Source of the DNA: Anaerolineales bacterium
Lineage (GTDB): Bacteria; Chloroflexota; Anaerolineae; Anaerolineales; UBA4823
Reading direction: 5' to 3'
Length of the DNA: 11,660 bases
Assembly: GCA_026415275.1 (NCBI GenBank)
Contig: JAOAHK010000038.1
Coordinates: 1 to 11,660, forward strand
Positions 1 to 6,506 of this stretch are shown piece after piece; position 1 is the first letter of the stretch, and each line of letters starts with the position of its first letter. The notes beneath the pieces were generated by a model. That model saw only the letters and a list, made by a program, of their open reading frames with translations, did not search any database and was not told the origin of the DNA. Both the position numbers and the translations under genes were made by a program.

Positions 1-1
1 G

Positions 2-784
2 TTCTTGTCCCAGCAGAGAGTTCCAGAAAAAGAAAATGCTTCACCAGGACCTATTACCCTAACCCAAGCAACGGACACTCCCGTACCCTTGCCTACCGAT
101 ACTCCAACGATTACTGCTACAGCAACGCGGAATTATCAAGCCACCTTGTCGGTGAGGGAAACCAATATTGCGGCAACCGCAACGCGTGGAGTGCTTATGA
201 AGACCCAAAGCGCAAAACCGATGGCAGAATTGGTTGAAAATTTCTATCAAGATGGTTACTTAGCATCAAAAGAGGGAACCTTTATAAAAATGGATGATTT
301 CAATGAGCAATGGGCAAAATTAGATTGGTATCAGTATTGGTATCAAGGGGATGAGGAATATGCGAATTTTGTTTTAAGTTTTTCAGCTAAGATGCAATCA
401 GCCAGCGATAAGGCAAACTGGCACCATGCTGGCTGTGGATTGGTCTTTCGTCATGTTGATAATGATAACCACATGTTTCTGATCATTGCCCAAAATGGGA
501 TTATGTCTTTACGAAAACGTATTAAGGATGTGGTATATCTCGTGCGTGATTCAAAAAAATACGGCTCGCAAATCCCGGTTGAGAATGTTTTTGTCAATTT
601 GATCGTAGATGGGATGAACGTGTATGTTTTTGCGGATGGCGTTCCGATACTCGAAGCCCGCGAACCGATCTTGGGATCAACACTCCGCAAAGGCCGGCTA
701 GCTTTCTCAGTGATGTCGGGAACAAATAAGGGGTATGGCACCCGTTGTTCGATGACCGATATCTGGCTTTGGGAACTGAAATGA
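2..784 (+). CDS. Exported/anchored jelly-roll-like domain protein, 5' partial
   Basis: The reading frame is open to the left edge, so the N-terminus (probably a signal or membrane anchor) is likely outside the window; a TTG at position 5 is a possible but unconvincing start. Numbered from that TTG, residues about 18-62 form a Thr/Pro/Ala-rich low-complexity linker with a repeated 'ATATR' pattern, of the kind that tethers extracellular domains in Anaerolineae. Residues about 75-259 alternate beta-strand-like segments rich in Trp, Tyr and Phe, with the pattern 'gLVFRhvDndNhmflI...VdGmnVyVfaDG' typical of concanavalin/DUF1080-like jelly rolls (LamG, 3-keto-disaccharide hydrolase-like). No catalytic residues are recognised. 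The gene ends in TGA just before a hairpin terminator and converges on the SIMPL gene. A sugar- or surface-binding role is inference; fold confidence is moderate. Confidence 0.7.
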   Translation, partial: FLSQQRVPEKENASPGPITLTQATDTPVPLPTDTPTITATATRNYQATLSVRETNIAATATRGVLMKTQSAKPMAELVENFYQDGYLASKEGTFIKMDDFNEQWAKLDWYQYWYQGDEEYANFVLSFSAKMQSASDKANWHHAGCGLVFRHVDNDNHMFLIIAQNGIMSLRKRIKDVVYLVRDSKKYGSQIPVENVFVNLIVDGMNVYVFADGVPILEAREPILGSTLRKGRLAFSVMSGTNKGYGTRCSMTDIWLWELK

Positions 785-813
785 GTGTATAACGCCGTTA
801 GAAACCAAATATC

Positions 814-846
814 AAAAATCCCTCTCTAAACGCGAGAGGGATTTTT
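814..846. terminator. Bidirectional rho-independent terminator
   Basis: A perfect 13-bp inverted repeat (AAAAATCCCTCTC at 814-826, GAGAGGGATTTTT at 834-846) encloses a 7-nt loop. The stem has a GC-rich core with an A-tract on the left arm and a T-tract on the right arm, so it reads as an intrinsic terminator on both strands. It lies between two convergent genes ending at 784 (+) and 879 (-), exactly where a shared terminator is expected. Confidence 0.9.
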
Positions 847-878
847 GTGGCAACAAGGTGGAGGATGTCTTAACCGGA

Positions 879-1616
879 TTACTTCAGTGTATAGGTGATG
901 CTGACATCCACCTGCAAGACAGTCTGACCAGGAGAAATGGGGACTGCCGCTTGCATCGCAGCGCCGCCACCGCCGCGCCCGTCATAGATCGGGTATGGAG
1001 TAGAAGCATAGGTGGAAATGTTCATAATCTCGCCGAGGGTCACGCCGGCTGCTTTGGCGAGCTCTTCGGCTTGCTTTTTAGCGTCTTCTACAGCGGCGGC
1101 GCGCGCTTCAGCCATCGCTGCGGTCTTGTCTTCGACATCAAAGCTGATACCGCTGATGGTATTGGCACCGGCGTTCACCACCGCATCGAGCAAATCACCA
1201 ATTTTGGTCAGGTCGCGCAGGGCAACGTAGACGGTATTGTCCACAATATAGAGGACACCGGTCACTTTGCCTTGCGAATCGAATTGTTGCTGAGGATAGA
1301 TGCTGAAATTGGTGGTTTGGATGTCCTTTGCATCGATATTGAACTTCTTTAACGCTTCAGTGACTTTCTGCGAACGAGCGGTGTTCTCCGCCACAGCTTT
1401 GCTCGCTTCGGGGTTTTCAGTGTGGACGCCAATGTAAATGTATACAATATCGGGGACGAGATAGGATTTCCCTGTGCCGGTTACCGAGAGGGTGCGGGGT
1501 GTTTCTGCCCCAGAGGGAGCAGGGGTTTGAGCGTAGGCTTGTCCACCTGCGCAGGCGGAGATCAGAAGAGCGCTGATCGACAAGATGAGCAAGGTCAAAA
1601 GGGATAATTTACGCAT
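879..1616 (-). CDS. SIMPL (DUF541) domain lipoprotein
   Basis: A 245-residue protein starting at ATG with an AGGAG Shine-Dalgarno about 7 nt upstream (complement of 1624-1628). Residues 1-22 are a lipoprotein signal: Met-Arg-Lys, a hydrophobic stretch, then lipobox L-I-S-A-C with the acylated Cys at 22. After a short Pro/Ala/Thr linker, residues about 40-245 match the SIMPL/DUF541 family: 'TLSVTGTGKSYLVPDIVYIYIGV' near the start, a central 'ARAAAVEDAKKQAEELAKAAGVTLGEI' helix followed by 'isty' and a short variable segment, and a C-terminal 'VDVSITYTLK' strand. Length is normal for the family. SIMPL proteins are periplasmic or surface proteins (BP26 of Brucella forms channel-like oligomers; the eukaryotic founder binds IRAK), but the bacterial role is poorly defined. 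It ends in TAA and shares a terminator with the convergent gene; it seems separate from the cluster upstream. Confidence 0.93.
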   Translation of the reverse strand: MRKLSLLTLLILSISALLISACAGGQAYAQTPAPSGAETPRTLSVTGTGKSYLVPDIVYIYIGVHTENPEASKAVAENTARSQKVTEALKKFNIDAKDIQTTNFSIYPQQQFDSQGKVTGVLYIVDNTVYVALRDLTKIGDLLDAVVNAGANTISGISFDVEDKTAAMAEARAAAVEDAKKQAEELAKAAGVTLGEIMNISTYASTPYPIYDGRGGGGAAMQAAVPISPGQTVLQVDVSITYTLK

Positions 1617-1827
1617 ACAACTTCTCCTAAATTTGAATAGATTTTGTTTTTTTTTGTATCTCTAAGACGAGGGAAAGGGTAAATTCGTTCCCAGGGTAGG
1701 CAATAAATTCTATCGAGGAGAAGCAAGAGTTGGCGATCGTCTCGATTTTGATCCGATGAGTTTGTCCAAGTTTAGATCCAGCGCCGACTACCTCATATTA
1801 GATTCTTTGGGGAAGAAAGTCGAATTG

Positions 1828-2511
1828 TCATTCCCCTAAATAGGCTTGCAAGTGCTGAAGGAGTGCTTCAGGCAATTTCGTCCCCTTCTGGGGGATGACA
1901 CGTTTGAGATGATCGGCTTTCACGACCGGGATTGGTGTCTCTTCCAATTCCAGCACACAACGCGGGTGAGTAAAGACAACGATGGCATTGACCGGAATCG
2001 CATCCCCACCCTCGATTTTTTTTGTAAACTCCCGGCGCAGGTACTCTTGAGCAGAAAGTGCTGCTTTAACCGGGTCTCCCAAGTGCTCTTCAACGATATA
2101 CCGAATGGCGCGTCCCAATTTCATGTATTCGCGCCATCGCCCATTGCGATAAACGAAACGTCCTTCCAAATTTACCGTTTCTAGCACAATTACACCATAG
2201 GGGGTCAGCAAGAGATGATCGGCAGCTTTGTGGACATAGTGATAAAGAAGATAGCTATTGCTGAGGCTCTTCAATTCAGCGTCTAGCACAGCTTCAGGGC
2301 GCGGCTTGCGCACCCAGCGGTTGGCAAAGTAGATGCCGATCATCGCTGTAAAGAGCCCAATCAACAACAAGAGTGAAGCTATGAGCTGGGTGCGCGGAAC
2401 GAAATACGGTAAGAGCGTGGAGGCTAAGAGGGTTAACAAACCGCTCAGGCTGGCAATATTGGAAAAACGTGCCCATCTTGTTACTTTTGGTGCATCGATG
2501 ATCGACTTCAT
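1828..2511 (-). CDS. Membrane-anchored NERD-domain protein with altered active site
   Basis: A 227-residue protein. Residues about 20-38 and 42-63 are two hydrophobic segments, giving a membrane hairpin with the rest cytoplasmic. Residues about 75-190 resemble the nuclease-related domain (NERD): 'LKSLSNSYLLYHYVHKAADHLLLTPYG' then 'VIVLETVNLEGRF' and a Trp at 126. D98 and E111 match the acidic positions of the PD-(D/E)XK-like core, but the Lys normally two residues after the Glu is Val113 (codon GTA), so nuclease activity is doubtful. The ATG overlaps the kinase stop codon as ATGA, so the protein is translationally coupled to the kinase and is the last gene of the cluster. NERD proteins are associated with DNA-processing contexts; here a binding or scaffold role is possible. 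Fold call is fairly secure, function is not. Confidence 0.75.
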   Translation of the reverse strand: MKSIIDAPKVTRWARFSNIASLSGLLTLLASTLLPYFVPRTQLIASLLLLIGLFTAMIGIYFANRWVRKPRPEAVLDAELKSLSNSYLLYHYVHKAADHLLLTPYGVIVLETVNLEGRFVYRNGRWREYMKLGRAIRYIVEEHLGDPVKAALSAQEYLRREFTKKIEGGDAIPVNAIVVFTHPRCVLELEETPIPVVKADHLKRVIPQKGTKLPEALLQHLQAYLGE

Positions 2512-4043
2512 GGGATTTGGTACATCCGCCGATAGATAGGCACCAAGGCGTTATACAACTCGCGATATTCGTGGTAAAGGTCTGAGTAACGCTTGGAGAG
2601 TTCCCCGTTGGGCTGAACGATCCTGCTAATGCCAATCAAGTCGTCCATATCATCGACACTGGAGTAAATGCCCATTCCTACAGCAACCACCAGCGCAGCC
2701 GCCATCGCTCCGGCTTCCAGCGGATGCTCGACAATGTGCAAGGGGTGCCCGGTGACATCGCTGATAATCTGCGGCCAGATCTCGCTACGACAGCCGCCCC
2801 CAATGGCATTGATCGCTTCGAATTCGAAACCAAGTTTGTTCAGAGATTCGCAAATCCAGCGAATATGATAGGCAACGCCTTCCATCACAGCACGCGTGAA
2901 ATGTCCGCGATGGTGCCCTAACTGCACACCGATAAACCCCCCTCTAGCGTAATGATCTAACACTGGAGCGCGTTCACCAGAGAGCCATGGCAGGAAGATT
3001 AATTTATCTGAGCCCGGCGGCACTTCGCTAGCTAGTTTGCTGAGCAAATTATAGGTTGATTCTCCCTCGGCGCGCGCTTGCTCTGACTCGGCTTGGAAAA
3101 AGACATCTCGAAACCACATTAATGCGCCACCGCCAGTTTCCATTTCACCGGCGATGACCCACTTTTCAGGATGATAGTGGCTCAACCCCCAGAAAGGCTT
3201 TTCGGGATCGTTGCGGAATTGATCAGCCGAGATTCCTACCCAAGTTGCGGTGCCGATGCACAGATGAGCTTTCCCGACCCGATTTGCGCCAGCGCCCGAT
3301 TGAGCTGCCGAAACATCACCCCCTGCGTTGACCACCGGTGTGCCGGGCAGCAAGCCGCTGAGGCGTGCGGCTTCTTCGGTCACCTCCCCAATGACTTCAG
3401 TACAGGGGAGAGCAGGAGGCAGTTTTTCAAGAGGAATGCCAAGCAAGTCGCAAGCATCTTTTGACCAAGTGCGCTTGTGTGGATCAAAAAGAAAATAGCA
3501 CGAAGCCCCCACCCAATCGGTGACCACCTTGCCGGTCAGCTTAAAGAGGATATACTCTTTGCAATCGAACAGGTATGCTGTTCGTTCCCAAATATCAGGG
3601 CGTTCTTCTTTAAGCCACAAAATCTTTGGGGGCACGTCTTTTGCTGTGGGGATGTTGCCCGTGTATTGGAAGAGTTTTTTTGGGGTGTCTCCCTCCATTA
3701 GACGATCAGCTTGAGGCACACTGCGCAAATCGAGCCAGCTTAACATCGGGGTCAGCGGGCGACAATGCTCATCAACTGGCAAGGTATTGAACATTTGGGC
3801 GGAGATGCCCACGCCTAAGATTTCACTTGGGTCGATACCTGATTCCTCAATGACCTTGCGTGTGGTGGCTGCCACGGTTTGCCAGAGTTCATCGGGGTCT
3901 TGTTCCACCCAATCGGGCTTGGGATAGGATAAGCCATAGTCTTGATAAGCGGAGTGAATAACCACCCCGCGCAAATCCGTCAAGACGGCTTTATCGCCAC
4001 CGGTGCCGGTATCATGAGCCAAAATGTATTTCTTTTCTGCCAT
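2508..4043 (-). CDS. FGGY-family carbohydrate kinase, xylulokinase-like
   Basis: A 511-residue protein from the ATG at 4043, chosen because AGGTGAT sits about 5 nt upstream; an in-frame GTG at 4052 would add three residues and overlap the preceding stop as GTGA. The FGGY fold is clear: the N-terminal phosphate loop 'DTGTGGDKAV' (D11, T14, K18), a second-domain 'NAGGDVSAAQSGAGA' with probable catalytic base D243, 'LPWLSGERAP' at 351-360 and adenosine motif 'GGGCRS' at 415-420. Length fits xylulokinases, gluconokinases and relatives (about 500). Such enzymes use ATP to phosphorylate a sugar or polyol in the cytoplasm. The segment equivalent to the xylulokinase 'GQMHG' substrate motif reads 'SAQMFN' (81-86), so xylulose is not assured as substrate. 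It lies between the nucleotidyltransferase-fold gene and the NERD gene, with stop/start overlaps at both ends. Confidence 0.9.
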   Translation of the reverse strand: MAEKKYILAHDTGTGGDKAVLTDLRGVVIHSAYQDYGLSYPKPDWVEQDPDELWQTVAATTRKVIEESGIDPSEILGVGISAQMFNTLPVDEHCRPLTPMLSWLDLRSVPQADRLMEGDTPKKLFQYTGNIPTAKDVPPKILWLKEERPDIWERTAYLFDCKEYILFKLTGKVVTDWVGASCYFLFDPHKRTWSKDACDLLGIPLEKLPPALPCTEVIGEVTEEAARLSGLLPGTPVVNAGGDVSAAQSGAGANRVGKAHLCIGTATWVGISADQFRNDPEKPFWGLSHYHPEKWVIAGEMETGGGALMWFRDVFFQAESEQARAEGESTYNLLSKLASEVPPGSDKLIFLPWLSGERAPVLDHYARGGFIGVQLGHHRGHFTRAVMEGVAYHIRWICESLNKLGFEFEAINAIGGGCRSEIWPQIISDVTGHPLHIVEHPLEAGAMAAALVVAVGMGIYSSVDDMDDLIGISRIVQPNGELSKRYSDLYHEYRELYNALVPIYRRMYQIP

Positions 4044-4048
4044 AAGGA

Positions 4049-4831
4049 TCACCTGTGCATCAGTTCTTCAACATCTTTGTACCACTTGATGCGTTCCCCC
4101 ACTGCACCGCGCAGTTTCCATTTGCGGGTTTTCGGTTCATTTTCAATCAATTCCTGCAAGGTGCGAATGCGTTGGCGCACGATCTGGCGGTCTTCATCGG
4201 TCAGGCGTTGATAATGGTCTAATTCCTCGTCCACCAACTTTAGGTTAGCCGTCACGGTGCGCCAGAAACCCCAATCATTGGCGAGCAGTTTAGCGATCAG
4301 TGGGCCATTGATGGTTTCTTGGTCATGATCCCCCACTTCGTGTTCACGCAGAAGCATAATCGTATCAATCAAGTCTTTTTCATTGATCTGGACAATCTGC
4401 ATTTTCTCCAACAGCAGTTCTGCTAATGGTAAGGTAAGCGTTTCAACCTCTAAGCGGCCGGTGAAGTCAATCACATGACAAAAATCGAGCTTGTTGAAGA
4501 AAATATCAATGTGTCGCCCATAAACTGGATCATGAAAGAGCAGGCGCGACTCGCTAAAGAGTTGTGTCACAGATTTGTCCTCTTGATAGCCCAATTCTGC
4601 CAATAGGCGGCTGATGTCCTTAAAAAAGCGTGGGTAGGAAGCAAAGTCAATATCGGTGAATTTGCGTCCCAGCTCGTCTTGGATATAGCCATATTGCGGG
4701 CAATGGGTGCGAAACGCCAATGCCCCGATTAAGCGTAGGATCATATGTTGATTTTCGGGCTGAGCGAGAGCATCCAGAATGCGGGTGCGTTCGGTATAAA
4801 AATCTTCTTGGATTTCTCCGTATTTACCCAT
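4049..4831 (-). CDS. Nucleotidyltransferase-fold protein
   Basis: A 260-residue protein with AGGA about 6 nt before its ATG. Its pattern matches the polymerase-beta/AbiEii-like nucleotidyltransferase superfamily: 'LIGALAF' (34-40) in place of the usual Gly-Ser loop, 'RKFTDIDF' with D60 and D62 as the metal-binding DxD, and 'RHIDIF' with a third acidic residue D109. 'TLPLAELLLEKMQI' and 'EKDLIDTIMLL' (131-161) form the helical region often seen in AbiEii/JHP0933-type proteins. The C-terminal third is a charged helical region ending in 'GERIKWYKDVEEL'. The usual GS motif is not evident, so catalysis is uncertain although the acidic triad is intact. It follows the phosphoesterase by 11 nt and its stop overlaps the kinase's possible GTG start and ribosome-binding site. 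It could transfer a nucleotide to a small molecule or to a macromolecule; no specific substrate is visible. Confidence 0.7.
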   Translation of the reverse strand: MGKYGEIQEDFYTERTRILDALAQPENQHMILRLIGALAFRTHCPQYGYIQDELGRKFTDIDFASYPRFFKDISRLLAELGYQEDKSVTQLFSESRLLFHDPVYGRHIDIFFNKLDFCHVIDFTGRLEVETLTLPLAELLLEKMQIVQINEKDLIDTIMLLREHEVGDHDQETINGPLIAKLLANDWGFWRTVTANLKLVDEELDHYQRLTDEDRQIVRQRIRTLQELIENEPKTRKWKLRGAVGERIKWYKDVEELMHR

Positions 4832-4842
4832 TGCGATCCTTT

Positions 4843-5823
4843 CTATCCAGAGATGAGCAGGTGACCTTTCACCTTGCCGTCTTCTAGATTGATAATAGCG
4901 GCTTTCATAATTCCTTCAGCATACTCGCTGCCAGCGTTGATGCATAGGGTTCGTCCGATGCGAGTATGGCCTGGCGATTCGTGAATGTGACCGTGCAAGG
5001 TGAGCAACGGTTGCACCTTTTCAATAAAATTGCGCACGGCGATCGATCCAGCAGCCTTCATGACCACCTGACCGCCTTGGGTGACGATTTTTAAGTCCTT
5101 ATCTAATTCGGGGCAAGAGTCCAAACCGGAGTTATGCGGAGGCACATGCAAAACGCAGATCGCCCGTTCGGGATTTTGTACCATTGCTGCCAATTGATCC
5201 AGCTTTTTCTGCAGTTCTTCCTCTTCCAGGTCTCTGGCACATGCCCAAGGGGTCATGTTGGCGTTGGAATTGCCATATAACTCATAGCCACCTTCGATCT
5301 CAAAACGGCGCATGTCTGGGTTGTGAATGTGTTCAAAACCTTCAATTTCAGCGTCAATTGAAGCGAGATCGTCGTTGCCGGGCATAAAATAAAGATGCTT
5401 ATTCTGGGGAGCCAGTTTTTCTTCAGCTAGAACCATCCACTCGCGCACTCGTTTGCACATTTCGGCTTCGAAACGGGCATCCAATTTTTGGCGGTCTTTT
5501 TCCAGTTCTTCAGCTTCATCCTTCTCGAGGACAATCGGATAGAAACCGACATTGCTGATTGTGCGTTTCACTTTTTCGAGTTCTTCGGGTGTGCGCGCTT
5601 CCTCTCTGCGACCGAAGAGGTAACCCACATATACGCCGTTTCCATCATTAACGATCGGGATCATCGCTTTGCCAGTGATGTCTCCACCGACAATCAGCAC
5701 CTGAGCTTGATATTGATTGGCAGCATTTAAGAATTTGCGAAATACCTGCTCAGAGCCGTGAAAATCTGACCCGTATAAGATACGAGTAATCTTCGAACCA
5801 CCGAATAAATTGCCAAGTTTCAT
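4843..5823 (-). CDS. Calcineurin-like metallophosphoesterase
   Basis: A 326-residue protein with AAGGAG 7 nt before the ATG. All metallophosphoesterase blocks are present: 'GSDFHG' (D20, H22), 'GGDITG' (D48), 'PGNDD' (N150), 'LHVPPH' (H226) and 'GHIHES' (H279, H281), implying a di-metal centre. Residues about 75-140 are a charged, mostly helical insertion between the second and third blocks, larger than in minimal phosphodiesterases of the YfcE type. There is no signal peptide, so it is cytoplasmic. The 'HVPPHNSGLD' and 'GHIHESPG' surroundings resemble archaeal and bacterial class III 'metallophosphoesterase' proteins of unknown substrate. It is the first gene of a tightly packed set with the nucleotidyltransferase-fold protein and the FGGY kinase, so removal of a phosphate or a phosphodiester in the same pathway is a reasonable guess. 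Confidence 0.9.
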   Translation of the reverse strand: MKLGNLFGGSKITRILYGSDFHGSEQVFRKFLNAANQYQAQVLIVGGDITGKAMIPIVNDGNGVYVGYLFGRREEARTPEELEKVKRTISNVGFYPIVLEKDEAEELEKDRQKLDARFEAEMCKRVREWMVLAEEKLAPQNKHLYFMPGNDDLASIDAEIEGFEHIHNPDMRRFEIEGGYELYGNSNANMTPWACARDLEEEELQKKLDQLAAMVQNPERAICVLHVPPHNSGLDSCPELDKDLKIVTQGGQVVMKAAGSIAVRNFIEKVQPLLTLHGHIHESPGHTRIGRTLCINAGSEYAEGIMKAAIINLEDGKVKGHLLISG

Positions 5824-5835
5824 CGTTTACTCCTT

Positions 5836-5906
5836 AAATCTCCCATCTCCTTTTCGAATAGGAGACGAGGGTGAACCACTTTCTCTCCTATTGGGAGGTG
5901 GATGAG
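5836..5906. repeat. Probable degraded copy of the two-hairpin palindromic repeat
   Basis: This stretch has the same style as the intact element at 5953-6042: two small hairpins (TCTCC at 5846-5850 with GGAGA at 5861-5865; CTCC at 5885-5888 with GGAG at 5894-5897) built from CTCC/GGAG arms, with CCC/GGG-rich ends. The arms are short and the match is imperfect, so the relationship is inferred. It overlaps the leader of the phosphoesterase gene. Confidence 0.35.
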
Positions 5907-5952
5907 TGTTATGTTGCGTGTAAGGTACAATGCAGACCCGCAGACTATGATC

Positions 5953-6042
5953 TTTCCCTCACCCTATCCCTCTCCCTTAGGGAGAGGGGATATATGGGGG
6001 AGACCCCTCTCCGACCGGGAGAGGGGTCGGGGATGAGGGAAA
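5953..6042. repeat. 90-bp palindromic intergenic repeat with two hairpins
   Basis: Outer arms TTTCCCTCA (5953-5961) and TGAGGGAAA (6034-6042) are perfect inverted repeats. Between them lie two strong hairpins: CCCTCTCCC/GGGAGAGGG (5968-5976/5980-5988, 3-nt loop) and GACCCCTCTCC/GGAGAGGGGTC (6002-6012/6018-6028, 5-nt loop). The 'CCCTCACCC...CCCTCTCCC' type is a widespread REP-like intergenic repeat known in many bacteria. It begins 2 bp beyond the permease stop codon and lies inside the leftward gene array, where it could act as an mRNA-stabilising structure or a partial terminator. Confidence 0.8.
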
Positions 6043-6044
6043 CT

Positions 6045-6506
6045 CTAAACAGGCGGAATGGATTGGAAAGTCCAGTTAATATCGATGCCCTCGTTCTTGA
6101 GACGATAGGCACGGGCAGCGTAGAAGACAATCAATCCGCTGATAATAAAGCCAGCCAATGTGCCAAGTGTGCCGACACCAATGCGACCGCCAACAGCAGG
6201 GAAGGCAAAGGAGGCAATGATCATCCAGAGCAAGTAGGCGAGAGTAATTCCACCCACGATTGTGACTACAGGCACATTGCCGATCTTTCGCCGTACGAAG
6301 GCGGAGGAGTTCTCAAAGAGATCTGGTCGGCGATAGGGGAAGAGAGTCATCGCAGTGACTGGCACCAGTTGTGTACACACGGCGAAGAAGACAAAATTCA
6401 ACTGCGCACCCATCACGCCACCGAGAGCAGCATCGATCACACCGATCTCGGCGATAATGGTAATGATGGCGATGGCGACAATCGGGCTGTGCAGCTTGGG
6501 ATGAAT
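6045..6506 (-). pseudogene. C-terminal part of the APC permease, cut off by an in-frame TAA
   Basis: This is the same reading frame as the permease upstream, separated only by a TAA codon at 6507-6509. It encodes 153 residues starting 'IHPKLHSPIVAIAIITIIAE', a natural continuation of the cytoplasmic loop 'SFDRLIPEKV' seen in APC transporters, followed by four predicted membrane segments (transmembrane helices 9-12). The only alternative start is a GTG at 6440 without a good ribosome-binding site, which would cut into helix 9. It therefore looks like the stranded end of a single 537-codon gene rather than an independent protein. A sequencing or assembly error at one base would also explain it. 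It ends in TAG right beside the palindromic repeat. Confidence 0.75.

Noticed and set aside
858..1352. Long plus-strand frames opposite the SIMPL gene
   Set aside because: They are antisense shadows; the minus-strand frame has a lipobox, a family match and a ribosome-binding site.
1809..1836. GGGGAA/TTCCCC inverted repeat at the end of the NERD gene
   Set aside because: Only 6 bp with a 16-nt loop and no following U-run on the transcribed strand, so it is too weak to call a terminator.
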